Below are positions 33,570 to 44,847 of a stretch of 64,000 nt of DNA, piece after piece (the stretch's first letter is position 1; every line of letters starts with the position of its first letter). This stretch comes from Myrica gale. Its lineage: Eukaryota > Streptophyta > Magnoliopsida > Fagales > Myricaceae. The notes beneath the pieces were generated by a model that was given only the letters and a program-made list of their open reading frames with translations, ran no database searches and was not told where the DNA came from. The DNA is taken from assembly GCA_963930655.1 (NCBI GenBank), contig OZ005610.1, forward strand, positions 12,405,001 to 12,469,000. Direction: 5' to 3'. The translations under genes and the position numbers were made by a program.

Positions 33570-35521
33570 GTAAACAGAGAGAATAGGAAGTACATGTGTA
33601 CGTCAATTTGGTTGTGGGATAACGCGAACTTTAAAATGGTGAGATGCATCTGTAAAACTGAACTGGCCAGAATATAAAGAACGCGAACGAGGACGGTTCG
33701 TGGCATCACAAGGATGAATTAGATTAAGTTTCTGGAGTCACTGTTTGTGGAGGTTATTCACCACTCTCTCTCTCTCTCCTCGAGGTGACAAACAAAGCAA
33801 GGCTGACCAATCTTTGTAGTCTTCGTCTTTTATGCTTTTCTAGATGCCAGAAGGGAAAAAAACTCCACCAGGTATCACGGTTTCGAGCAGGAAAATAAAT
33901 ATTCTGCAAAACATGTCAAACTTTTCTCCAGGTATAGAACCTGATATGCAACTGATCACAGTAGATGACGACATAGCTCATCTTGCAAAAATTTTATTCC
34001 TCACAAATCTTATCTATTCTCCACATCTCCAATCAAGATTGATCATTATCTGCAAGACGATATGAATTTCTCTGCTGAAAAATCAAATATAGGTGGTTTC
34101 AGGTATCTTTTGAACGAGAAGCATTAATATCGTTCTGTTCTTTGTAATTAAGCAACTCTGTTAACCATCTAGCGGATAGTGCATTAACATACAACTACAC
34201 CGATGCAACAAACATGTCCTAGCAAAATATATAGAAGAGGACCCTGAAAGGACACAGTAATTCAAAGTTTTGCAGGAATTAAACCATTTTATATTTCAGT
34301 AAAGTTTAAAGTACTATGGTTGTCGCATCCTCATTAGGTGTTTATATATATTAAAAACAGAGGATTACAAGTGTAGAGCCAATTATATATATGCTTCCCA
34401 ACTCTTTTAACAGACTCCCACTGTTTCTAGAAGAGCAAATCCACTGTGTGACCTCAGTTAGCTTGTGAACTGTTCAAGAATATAACTTAAAAAATTAAAG
34501 CTATTCTTTTACATTAACTTAAAATTTTAGGACAAATAGTAATTTAATATGAATCAGGCCAACCACAAATAATTGATCAGCATATTAAAGGATTCACATG
34601 ATGAAATGGCTATTAATTATCATCATTATTGAAGCTCTTATACGTCCTGCTAAGGAGACATGACACTTGTATGAAATCATAAGATGAATGGCTTATACAT
34701 ATTGGGGGGTTTATTAATAAGATCAAAGTAGACATGATTCGTACACGTGAGTAATTAAAATCCGGGTTCTCCCCAGTGAAATGGAATTAGTAGAGGTACA
34801 TATACCAGGGAGGTTTAATTCCTATTTGTCTGATTTTAACCTAACATATTAAAAAGGCTAATCATAACCTAGAAAAGGGGTTAAGAGACTTAAAAGTACT
34901 GGATATGGTAAATGATTCTAAAGAATAGCTTCAATTGTAACTTCAGCAATTATTTGTGAAATATATATAACAAAGTTGTGGTTAACATTTTTCTGTGTTC
35001 AAACCCGAACTATATATGTATGTAGGACCATCTTATATTAATCACGTACAATCAACTGTCCCTTTTCAACTAGCTTGTCGTTCAAATTGCAGCTTAGACG
35101 TACAGTTTTTCCAGAACACTCCTGCATGCGTATATATTGATAATTAGGAGAGGACATATTGACATGATTTGTTCAAAATCAAATAAAGTTTCCTCTTGTT
35201 TCTCAGAACACATGATTATCAGAAGGGGGTATTGTACGTAACTATTGTTTTGGGACGTACGACAAAGTGACATGCTTTAACAATATTAAGGAACTTAATT
35301 CGTCTTGAACTTTGTTAAGGAAATTGAGGTCAAAGCTGTGATCCGATCAAGAGAACAAAAAAGGAAGAGTACAACCACATTTCAAAAGACTCTCTACAAG
35401 ATAAAAAGGCCGCCGGTGCCAACTCTCACTGAAATCCACTATAGAAAAAAGCGTAAAACTCCGTTATTCATGTAGTCAGTAATGTGGTTGTACGTAGAGT
35501 TCTCCCTAGCTCCTATCCACC
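33570..35521. other. intergenic stretch upstream of the glutaredoxin cluster
   Basis: About 1.9 kb without a coding gene. The text around 33710-33850 (TTAAGTTTCTGGAGTCACTG ... TTATGCTTTTCTAGATGC) has a counterpart at about 43498-43566 (TTAAGGTTCTCGTGTCAGTG ... TTAATGCTTTTCTAGATGC). The duplication that built the glutaredoxin cluster therefore included this intergenic DNA. Confidence 0.5.
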
Positions 35522-35830
35522 TTAAAGCCATATGGCTCCAGCCCCGATGAGCAACGGACCAAGCTTACTCCTGAGGTTGAGGCTCATGACCTCTTTTGCA
35601 CCACCAATAAACTTTTGCCCTATGAACACCGCTGGAAGCTGCTGACACCCTTGCTGCAGCAGTGCTGTTTCAATTTGCTGTCCATTTGGTAGTCCCCCAA
35701 GCTCATAAACTGTAGGGTTCGCCCCAAAGCTACCTATGAGTGACTTGATGGAGTGGCTCATGCAGGAACAAGAGCTTTTGCTGAAGATGACGACTGGCTT
35801 CTCAGCCACCACCCTGGTCACCATATCCAT
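35522..35830 (-). CDS. CC-type glutaredoxin (ROXY/GRXS-like), intact
   Basis: Encodes 102 residues, the usual length for land-plant CC-type glutaredoxins, from ATG at 35830 with no intron. Visible are the thioredoxin-fold start ([14 protein letters not shown]), the active site, the TVYELG strand, the TVP-type loop LPAVFIG, the glutathione-binding GGAKEV and a C-terminal AIWL end. The family's ALWL end binds TGA bZIP factors, so a nuclear redox or adaptor role in nitrogen, development or stress signalling is inferred. The active site is odd: [10 protein letters not shown], with one Ser between the two Cys that are adjacent (CCMS) in relatives. A TATA box (35934-35927) lies about 97 bp upstream. 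The leader with CTGTGAGGAACTTCAGCTCC is shared with the copies at 40.1 and 45.0 kb. It is the only copy with an unbroken frame. Confidence 0.9.
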   Translation of the reverse strand: MDMVTRVVAEKPVVIFSKSSCSCMSHSIKSLIGSFGANPTVYELGGLPNGQQIETALLQQGCQQLPAVFIGQKFIGGAKEVMSLNLRSKLGPLLIGAGAIWL

Positions 35831-35926
35831 TGCTATACGAGGAGAGGAGTCTGTGAGGCTTACTATGAAGTGATCAGTAACTTGAGGCTTTAATTGCTGT
35901 GAGGAACTTCAGCTCCGTTGGTCATT

Positions 35927-35934
35927 TATTTATA
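35927..35934 (-). promoter_or_regulatory. TATA box of the intact glutaredoxin
   Basis: Minus strand TATAAATA in CCGGTATAAATAAATGACC, about 97 bp upstream of the ATG. The duplicated promoter near 41430 reads TACAAATA at this place (TATA lost), and the third copy keeps TATAAATA at 45296-45289. Confidence 0.7.
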
Positions 35935-35939
35935 CCGGT

Positions 35940-37075
35940 TATGGCAGTGTAGTGAGTTCATTGTTTGCTGTACAGAATAATAACACTGAAAGGGAATAAA
36001 GCATTCAGAGAGATATGCCATTGGAAATAGGAATAGCCCTTATGCGATTACTTTCTGATTAAGGAACTGCCTTTTGCACAGTAATGGTAATTTAACAAGT
36101 TGCCTAGCTATCAGCATGTCATTTCTCTTATAACCAACGTTTGTGGCCTAGATTAAGCTCAGTGCATGGCAGCATGTTAAAGGTACTCATTAACTGAATA
36201 AATACAAGCGGCACAATTAACTAAAACAATCAAAATTTCAGAATTGTGGCCTAGATGCAAGTACATTCCTCGATGCCAAAAGAATTTTAGACAACAGAGG
36301 TGATGTATCACTACATTCGACATTAGGCAGACTAAGAGTTGAGACCCACATATTTATATCAAGAGATTGATTGTTGTAGTATTATTTATACTCATTGGGG
36401 AAATAGCATCAAGAGAGAAATGGATTGGAACATGGGCATGAGTTAAATCACCTCCTTAGCATGGAGCAGTAAAAAAGCTTTCTAACCGCGCGCGTTTTAT
36501 GATCTACAGATTTTAACTTCTACCAGTGAGATATATTCTAAAATCGTTTTAACTTGATGCCAAACATGCATGTTATAACCTATCAGCCTGCAGGCCATTT
36601 TGGCTTATAAATCTTTTTACCTTCATCTTTTGTTCTTCCACTAATTTTGTATATATATGGAGGTAGTTTTATGTGTTTAAGAGAATCTGGGAGTGAAGAA
36701 GAAGTTTATCCGATGGATTAACACTTTTTTCAGGCCCAATAATAAAAATATAGGCATCTAGTTCAAGTGAAAAGACAAAACGAAACAAAAAGGAAATACA
36801 CCCTATCTTAACCCAGTGGAGAAAAAAAAAAGAGAGAGATGGTAATAGAAAGATGCTCATGAATAAAGCTTGGATCTGGCCTAAGAATATGAAAATCCAA
36901 ACTTTGGCCATAATTAATTGGAGATGTACCTTTCGGAGCCACCATATATTACCAGGTATTCTTCACGTGTTATTGGTTCGGAAACTATGCCTAATAGAAA
37001 CTTTGGCAAACACAAAATTGGCGCACACCTTACTTTTAGAAAAATAGGATTTTATTATATTCTGGTTATTTTGGG
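35940..37075 (-). repeat. promoter/upstream region, duplicated at 41362-41930
   Basis: Long stretches recur near 41430-41930, for example GGGAATAAAGCATTCAGAGA, AACGAAACAAAAAGGAAA, CACCATATATTACCAGGTAT and AACACAAAATTGG. With the gene it forms a duplicated unit (35522-37075 against 40103-41930). About 500 bp of unit 1 (36060-36770) is missing from unit 2. No other gene lies in this stretch; open frames here overlap on both strands and lack signatures. Confidence 0.75.
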
Positions 37076-37367
37076 GAGACTTGAGGAAGGCCATAAGGAC
37101 ATCTATGAAAAAAGTTTGAAGGATCGAAGCCCGACAACGACAACGACAAGTCATGCATTGGGTTTTGGAGGTCGGTTCGTGTCGTGATGGGATTGCCCAA
37201 GCCCTTCCAATAGGTAGCCTTGTGCCTAGCACATGCGCATGCATGGCTTGCGCGCATGGCTTTCCGCGCATGAAGGACACTATATCCACTGATATCACAC
37301 ACACATGCGAGGCTTGCGCATTCTAGCAATGCGCTGCGCGCATAGTTGGCGTACGCTTTGACACATG

Positions 37368-38473
37368 CAGTGGCGGAGCCAAGGGGGGTCAAGCCGGGGC
37401 AGCTGCCCCCCTTTGTTCATATATATATATATATATATTTTATATGTATTTTCCTATCTATTTTATATATATAGTTTAATGTGTTGTGGTTTATAAGTCA
37501 AGTCTTTCAACATTATGACTTTTTTATTGTTTCTGTTCATTATATCTATTTTACTATAAAAATATATTCAATACACATATTTTCTACTTATAGAGTGATA
37601 AAATCTGGCAATATAATCTCATTATTTTTGGGAAAAATTTATTTAGATTAGTTTGAAGAGTTGTTCAGCGGTAGAGTAGGTAGGAGAATTACATGTTGAT
37701 TACTTGTCTCAAATTTCTCACATCCCATGCGTAAGAGAGAGGGAGAGAGGAGATATGGAGTTTATAAATCTTTGTTCATTTATATTTTGATTACTTAATA
37801 TGCTAAACATGATAGTAACCTAGTAGACACATAAATGTTGTTTATTTGAAGAGATTAGAACGTTGGTGTTTAAAGTTTTATTGTTTTTAATTTTGATTAG
37901 TGAATTGAATTGGTTGATGAATTTTCATTTTGTTTTGTTTAGATTATGGATAAGTTTTGGATAAAAAAAAGTCAGCCAATGTGGAATCGCTTAGTACTCC
38001 TACTTTTGATGCGAATATTAGTTCGAAAAGACCTTGTCTTTTGTTTAGTCTAGATTATATTATTGCTGACTCAAGGTTACGTAAACTCATTGAAGAATAT
38101 GATGTTGGGATTGGAGATTAAATTCGTAAGGAGTATTTGATCAAAATTCCTTGTCAATCACTTGGCTTGTTGGTCATGATTTTCCTAAGAAGCAAAATGA
38201 GAAAACAATGAGGGGTTTTAGAGAGTTATGGTTCAAAACCAATAAGCAATATGAGAAAATAATGAAGGGTTTTAGAGAGCTATGATTCAAAAATTATGAG
38301 TAAGAATATTTTTTAAGGAGTTACAGTAGTGTATTTCAATATTTTTAATGTTTTTATTCATTAGTTTTCGTTATTTTAACTCTAAAACGCCTTTTGCATT
38401 AAGTAAGAAAAAAATTTGTCATTTCGCTTTAGGAGTTTGCCCCCCCTCAACTTGAGTCCTGGTTCCGCCACTG
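37368..38473 (+). mobile_element. non-autonomous ZMYM1-type hAT element (about 1.1 kb)
   Basis: Left end CAGTGGCGGAGCCAAGG, right end CCTGGTTCCGCCACTG: inverted repeats of the same family as 15759 and 55755. The interior keeps only the first part of the transposase (separate entry). Its right 160 bp equal the transposase 3' end of the other copies, so the middle was deleted. Flanking 8-mers GACACATG and GCCATCGG do not match, so the TSD is lost or a border is rearranged. A G-run/C-run palindrome follows the left end. Confidence 0.75.
37946..38290 (+). pseudogene. N-terminal fragment of ZMYM1-type hAT transposase
   Basis: After an acceptor-like TTTTGTTTAG an ATG (37946) opens MDKFWIKKSQ. A shifted frame then reads DYIIADSRLRKLIEEYDVGI...IRKEYLIKIPCQS, matching the conserved start of ZMYM1/TTF-type hAT transposases (DPGLR..I..Y....RDQVRRAYL..GPCQP in the family). 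A frameshift and a stop break it. A 65-bp internal duplication (AGAAAA.AATGA.GGGTTTTAGAGAG, twice, about 38199-38290) ends the fragment. The zinc finger, catalytic and dimerisation parts are absent. Confidence 0.7.
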
Positions 38474-39806
38474 GCCATCGGCGGAGGGAGGGGGGGGCGA
38501 ACCGGGGCCATTGCCCCGGTTGGCTCCCCCCAAAAATTTGTTTTACATGTATTTTTTTTTATTTTTTATTTTTTTTATTAGGTTTGCCCCCCTTGGCCAA
38601 ATAAAAATTATGTTTGCCCCCTTGCCTGCCTAGATAAATCAGCCCGCCCCCCTTAAAACCCAAGCAGCCCAATACCTCAAAATCAAATTAAAAGAATAAG
38701 CAGAGAGATATTTATTTATGCCAAAATTTGAAATCCTATATTAACTTGTCGACGTTGTCGTGAATTTTGCGACGAATATTTCATATACTTCTCCTGATTC
38801 CTGATAATCGTTGTGTGTTGTAATAATTGAAATAAATGTTTTCACTATTCTAGTACTGTTTTTTTTTTGTTCTTTTGTCTTTTATGTTGGACTTGGTTGA
38901 GAATTTGGATATCGCAAATACTGAGAAAGGGGGTGGTGTGCTCTTATTGGATAAGTGATAATTCAATTATTCAAGTGTGTTGCGTGTCCATCTTTACTTA
39001 CTAGAAAAACATTGGATATATCATTTTATTGTCACTATCATCATCTAATTTTATATGTCTGACTTCTCCACAATTTATGAAAATCCAAAGTTGAAGTAAG
39101 ACTCATTTTCATCTATCTTTTGTTTTTTTAGGTCTGCTTTTTCATAGCCCATGAGATTAACTTGTTTTTAATTGTCTTTCTCTAAAGGTGGAACTTCTTT
39201 TCCATTGTAATTTGTGACGTTTGGATCAAGTTATAAATATATTTCTTCAACATTTTAGTCATTAATTTAGCCAGGTAATGGGCACTTTGAACTACGATTT
39301 TTCTGTTTTCTCATTTTGTAAGGGGAGTAGAATAGTTATTTGGATGTTAAGATTGAACTTTTTGTCCAAATTTTTTTTCTATTATCATTTACCAAGTATG
39401 TATTTTCTCCTTGCAATTTCGGGTTATTTTATTGTTGATAGAGATTCCACTCTTGAGAAGCCCGTGTTCAATAGTACTGTCACACTAAAAAAACTATAGC
39501 AAGGGTGAGAAGTATTTTTATGCCATTGGAACCTGGATTCTTTTTGAACTTTGGATAATTTGGCTTCTTTTTCCAATATGCTTCGATTTGCTATTGTTTC
39601 TTTCAAGAATAATAGAAATACAGTAATTATTTATTTTTCTCATTTATGTGTTATGTTTTCTTTTTACAGATCCCAACAAATTCAGCAGGACTTATTGAGC
39701 ATAGGGCACATCCTTTCTGGCAACAAAAATAAGTACTTCATTCATGGAAGTAAAAAGTTATATTGCTGAAAATACTTTATTTCATTTATGTGTTTTGTTT
39801 TACAAA

Positions 39807-39854
<48 letters not shown>

Positions 39855-40102
39855 TTTTGTTTGTGTGATTAGTTGATGCTCTATTGGTGTCTTGAACAAC
39901 AAGAATTTAATCTTTAATGTCACCTCTCAGTATCAGCAAATAGTACGGTACGTGTATTTCAATATTTTTAGTGTTTTTAGTCCTTAATTTTTTTTATTTA
40001 TACTCTTAAGACATTTTTTTGCATTAAGTAGTAAAAAATTTTTTTTGTTATTTTTCCTTAAAAGTTTGCCCCCCATTAGTTGGGTTTCTGGCTCCGCCAC
40101 TG
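38474..40102 (+). mobile_element. second ZMYM1-type hAT derivative, ending inside a glutaredoxin
   Basis: The left part (GGCGGAGGGAGG...CCATTGCCCC...CCCCCC) resembles the left end of the nested element at 46391. The right end (GGGTTTCTGGCTCCGCCACTG region, ending at 40102) is a clean family terminus abutting glutaredoxin codons. The right-terminal block (39945-40102) is the same as in the other copies. No transposase is readable. It contains a run of about 22 AT dinucleotides (39810-39853). Its left border against the element at 37368-38473 is unclear. Confidence 0.6.
39809..39853. repeat. (AT)n microsatellite
   Basis: An uninterrupted alternation of A and T of about 45 bp within the hAT derivative, liable to length variation between individuals. 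Confidence 0.95.
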
Positions 40103-40230
40103 TCATAAACGGTAGGGTTCGCCCCAAAGCTACATATGAGTGACTTGACGGAGTAGCTCATGCAGGAACAAGAGCTTTTGCAGAAGATGACGGCTGGCTT
40201 TTCAGCCACCACGCTGGACACCATATCCAT
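40103..40230 (-). pseudogene. glutaredoxin fragment (copy 2), 3' half lost to transposon
   Basis: From ATG at 40230 the minus strand reads MDMVSSVVAEKPAVIFCKSS, then CSCMSYSVKSLICSFGANPT and VYD, collinear with residues 1-43 of the intact gene, including the unusual CSCMS active site. At 40102 the sequence changes abruptly to the inverted-repeat end of a hAT element, so the glutathione-binding and C-terminal parts are missing. On the other side a 1.08-kb retroposon sits in the 5' leader, 37 bp before the ATG. Its duplicated promoter lies beyond it (41362-41930) with the TATA box mutated. It is certainly non-functional. Confidence 0.9.
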
Positions 40231-40267
40231 TGTTATACGAGTAGAGGAGTGAATACGAGTGTTGTGA

Positions 40268-41344
40268 AACCTTCTTTCTCCCAAGCCCTCCACTAACCTA
40301 GAGAGAGAGTCTCTTTCCTCTCTCTAGAACCCCCAAACCCTTTGCTTGAAAAAACCCTTACTTCCTTTCTCCCGGTCTAGCTCCCCCCCCTCCTTTTCTT
40401 TCCTCCGGCCACGCTTCTGGTGGCCGGCGTTTTTTGGTTTTTTAGCTTGTTTTTTCTCTTTGTTTTGGAGGCTAGATCCCAGTCTCCCTGGTGCTTTTCG
40501 GTGTGCACGGCTTCCCTGATGGGTCTCCTCTCTGTCCAGCGCTCAGACGTGTCTCGGGACAGTGGCAGTTTGCCGGCGCGTGCGGTCCCACGCGCGCCCC
40601 TGCTCGCGCGTGGATCTCACGCGCCCGTGTTCTCTCGCCCCTCTCTCGGCTGTCTCGAGCGTTTTCCGACGGTTTTGTGTTGCCCGGCTTTGCTCTCCCC
40701 CTCCAGGCGGTCCTTTTTGCTTCGGTCCGGCCGTGCTTTGCCGACGCGTGTAGGCCACGCGCGGCCGTTTGCTCGTGTGCTACCTGTCCACGCGGCGTTT
40801 TTGCTCGGTGCCGCCTCTGGTCGGTTTGTTTGGCCCGTTTCCTGCCTCTGCCGCCTCCCCCCGGTTGGTGGTCAGATCTGTTTCGAGCCGCCTGACGTTG
40901 CCTCCTCTCCTCCTCCCCCTTGTGCAGCCGATCTTGGCGTGATGATCATTTCGAAGGAGTCGGATTGCTGCGACGTGCGCCCTTCTTCTTGCCGAAGCCT
41001 CCACCGTCTTGTACGGTGGTTGTGTTGTGTGAGTTGTGCACCGGCTCTTGTGGCCGGTTTGTGTTGGTGTTTGTTTTGTGTTCTGGCCCTTGTGGTCAGA
41101 TTGTGGTTGTATTGTCTGTGGACCCTTGTGGTCGGTTGGTTATGGGGTTTATATTACGGCCTTTGTGGGTGTAGGTGGTTCCGGCTTTGTAGTCCGGCTT
41201 GGTTTCGGGATCCTTGGATCCGTCTTCTGGTAGGGCCTTTAGGTCCGATTAGGTCTTCCGCAGGCCTTCGGGTTGTTTTTACGTTTTGTTCTGGCTGTAC
41301 GATTCTCGGTTTTTAATATATCTGTTATGTTGCTTAGAAAAAAA
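40268..41344 (+). mobile_element. GC-rich retroposon (LINE-derived?) with 17-bp TSD
   Basis: The 1077-bp insert is flanked by identical 17-mers GAATACGAGTGTTGTGA (40251-40267 and 41345-41361) and ends in a short A tract (GCTTAGAAAAAAA) on the plus strand, the pattern of target-primed reverse transcription. It begins with a CT-rich leader (CTTCTTTCTCCCAAGCCC ... CTCTCTAGAACCCCC), like plant L1 5' ends. The middle is far richer in G+C than its surroundings. A 298-codon frame (40420-41316) is open but Arg/Ser/Pro/Cys-rich and resembles no known protein. I infer an internally deleted LINE or a retroposed transcript; no RT or endonuclease motif is present. Confidence 0.75.
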
Positions 41345-41361
41345 GAATACGAGTGTTGTGA

Positions 41362-42000
41362 GGCTTATTGTGATGTGATCAGTAAATTAAGGCTGTAATT
41401 GCTGTGAGGAACTTCAGCTCCGTTTGGTCGTTTATTTGTACCGGTTATGGCACTAGTGTAGTGAGATTCATTGTTTCCTGTACAGAATAACAACACTGAA
41501 AGGGAATAAAGCATTCAGAGAGATATGCCATTGGAAACTTCCCGTTTGCGATTGCTTTCTGATTAAGGTCGGACCTGCGTTTTGCGAACAGGGAGAGAGA
41601 AGACCAAACGAAACAAAAAGGAAAAACGCCCTATCTTAACCCAATAGAGAGAGAGAAGAAAAGGAGAAATGGTATTAGAAAGATGCTAGCATCTGGCCTG
41701 ACAGTATAAAAGTCCATCTTGGCCGTAATTAATTGGCATGGATACGTGCCTTCCGGAGCCACCATATATTACCAGGTATTCTTCACATGTTATACTGATT
41801 GGGAAACTATTCCTTTAATAGAAACTTTTGCAAACACAAAATTGGTGCTCATGTCCTTACTTCTAGACCATTCGCCTTTTATTCTATTCCGGTCATTCTA
41901 GATGCTCCAACGATATTTGCCTTTTTTAGGTTTTTTGCCGACAATATAAACCAGACCGCTGAAAATACTCCACAGTATATACAAACGTGGGTCTCTTATC
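41362..42000 (-). repeat. duplicated glutaredoxin promoter region (unit 2)
   Basis: Collinear with 35860-37075: the leader text GAGGAACTTCAGCTCC, the mutated TATA position (TACAAATA) near 41430, CTGAAAGGGAATAAAGCATT, then GGAGCCACCATATATTACC and ACACAAAATTGG. It is now separated from its broken gene by the retroposon. Confidence 0.75.
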
Positions 42001-44847
42001 TTTTTTTTGTCCGGGGGCGGACTTAATTTAAAATATGGTTTATGAATGAACCGAGAATGTATACAAGTATATAAAGTAAAGTCTGATCATATACAAGGAT
42101 CCGTAGGGCTTTCGATAGAACAATCATCTATTAATTATTGACTAATATTGCGTACGTTGCACAAATCTTAGGAAAATAGCAGTGGCCGGAAATCAATGAC
42201 CTAGGAACCTAGATATATTGAATACAAAGAAAGCTTATTATATGAAGTAATTCTTTTTAATTCAGATCAGATCTTGTTAAAACCATTCACTTTCCTTTTT
42301 ATCAGTACTTTTGTCGATCAAATGCCACTTTATTGCTAATTTCGTACCTTTCGGTGATCAATCCATTACTGCCAGCACAATATATACAAAAATTAAGAAT
42401 ATCTTCCCTAACTCTTACTTAAGTCACTCAAAATCTTTGTGCTTGTCTGCTGAGCCAATTGGGAAGGGAATGGTAAAACTATGTCTTAAAGTTGCTTTAA
42501 AAATCAAATGACGGGCCGGCATCGAATCCTCCACTGCTAAAGTTCTGCTCGCTATAGCATTAATGTACGGCGTTGAAGTTGATTTGTACGTCTTCCTAAA
42601 TTATACATCAACACGTTCGTCCATCTAAGGTGGTGTTTATTTGTGAAAATATTGAGATTTTGGAAATTTTAGGTATTGAGGTTTGTAAAAAAATATATTA
42701 TTTTATGGAAAAGTGAGCAGAGAGAAGATTTAATTGAATAGTATAATATTATTTTATAATTTAATGAGGAGAGAGATTATTTTATGAATGTTTGAAAATA
42801 TTGAGGGGTGAAAATATTAGGAAACAAACGCCCCTTCAAATGAAATGTTAATTTATTTTTGATGGTCTGAGCCGGCCCTGAGGGGAATAATTGACAGTAA
42901 GAGTACTTTAAGCATTAGGGTCAAAATGTAAATGAGAATTAATGGGATTATAGTTCATAGGAGAAAAATGGAATTAGATACCCTTTCGTACAAATTCCAC
43001 AAATTAATATTTCTCTCAAGATATACTTAATTAACCTTAATTAGGATTGATAGTCCATTCTAATATATCTTATTGTTAACTTTCTAGGTTTCTAAATTAG
43101 TTCCTGATCTTCTAGATTTATAAAATGCACAAGTCATTTTTGGTGACTCTTTATGAATTCTTGCTACATGTGTACAACCTGTGAAAGACCGGAAGAGATC
43201 AGTCGTCATGTTAACGACATCTTATCCGCGAGCCAAAAAAAACACCCACATTCATCTTTATAATTAATTAGGAAAAAGCTTCTTTTTTTCAACACTTTTG
43301 AAATATTCACACAATCCCACCAGGATTATTCTGCAAATATTCCGCTATACAAGTGATAAAGTATGTATAGCATGCATATAAAGTTGGATTAATTAGATGA
43401 TCAGGGCAACGTCAACTTTTGTGTGGACGCTTGCGACAACTAGAATATATATAGAAAATGTGAGGTCAGTTCCTGGCATCACACATGCATACCGGTTAGG
43501 TTAAGGTTCTCGTGTCAGTGTTCATATATGTTCGTATCTTTTCACCTTTAATGCTTTTCTAGATGCACTGAAGAAGATATATACATGACAGTGATGAGAA
43601 AAATTTCTTTTAGTGGTTTTGACAGTAGAGAATAGGGGAAAACAAGGTTCCCCTATGCGTGCTAATTGTCACTAATTTGAAATATGAAATATGCACCTTA
43701 CGACACATGATAAGAACAAATTTTAGCAGCTGAGATTATAAACGTAGCACGCACATAGTTACCGGCTATAGTGGATGGAGCATCTTTGTGCATCATGAGC
43801 TGTTGTTTTCTACTTTTGCACGTTCACTATTCCATTTATTCTTTTCCGTTGTGCATGATGCCAGTCGGGTGTTTTGTGATTGAACAGATCAGTTCTCGAG
43901 AAATTGGCCACATGTTGGGATAGTGCTAATTTTCATTTCAAGTAACGAGAATATATATATATATATAAATATACATATTTATATATAGTCTTGTATCCAT
44001 AGAGCTTGCCAAGATCATTTTCATAATCTTCTTAATTTTAGTATATAGGTAGGTAAATCCCAGATACTTGATATATATATATATCCTACACCTGACACCA
44101 AATTTATGTAGTGTTTTTCTGTTTCCTGAATTAAAAAAATGCTGAACGTTATGTCAGAATGATTAAGTTGAAATCATTAATTTTATGTAACACTCAAAAT
44201 CTAGAAGCAGCCCGTAATGATCAGCACGTGATTGATGAGATCTGGTTAGATCAGATGCGTTTGATAATGGTTGATTTGAACCAGTACTGCATCCGATCGA
44301 TGATCACCAAGTCCAAAGAAGGAAAGGGGATTGAGATATCCCCTCTCAATCCCCTTTCATGGTTCATGCCTGGTTTATGAGCATATTGTGGAAACAGATC
44401 AGATTACTAGTTGGGAAGAGTTAATGTGGGGTGAGGTGCTGGCCAAGCCGAGCACATAATTAGCACGTCACATACGATCAGAAAACGGGCATGTGCGACT
44501 TCTAAAAATATAGATACGTGAATCAATCCTACCTATTTCAGCCTGGTATGGCAAGCACATGAGATCAAAATACCAGTACTCTTACGTTTGATTGTCAGAG
44601 GAGCTAATCGGTATGTGAATCTGATCAGAGATAGACATGCACGCATCGTACTCGGAGAAGAAGCGACAATAATATTGCATTTCTACTCGGCCAATGCAAA
44701 ATGGAAGCTGGGTACAGGTTGAAGCTTAAGATTATATAGTAATATAGATGTCATAACTCTGTGAGATACAAAAGACCGTTTATTCGAGCCCGTTACCATT
44801 AGTAATTAACATGCATACCAATTACGTAGTTCGGAATCTTGTAGGAA
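42001..44847. other. intergenic stretch, no supported gene
   Basis: About 2.8 kb of AT-rich DNA between glutaredoxin copies 2 and 3. It includes a MITE (42630-42835, separate) and the copy of the 33.7-kb intergenic text at about 43498-43566. The small frames at 42311-42511 and 44159-44380 carry no recognised domain. GGGATTGAGA...TCTCAATCCCC at about 44328-44353 forms a short hairpin. Confidence 0.4.
42630..42835. mobile_element. AT-rich MITE, same family as 14110-14410
   Basis: The ends are inverted (GGTGTTTATTTGTGAAAATA near 42632 against TATTAGGAAACAAACGCC near 42830). The interior GAGAAGATTTAATTGAATAG ... TATAATATTATTTTATAAT ... GGAGAGAGATTATTTTAT is the reverse complement of the element near 14225-14310. 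No coding capacity. Confidence 0.6.

Noticed and set aside
40420-41316. 298-codon open frame on the plus strand
   Set aside because: It lies wholly within the retroposon with a 17-bp TSD, is Arg/Ser/Cys/Pro-rich with no domain, and several other frames of the same GC-rich DNA are also open.
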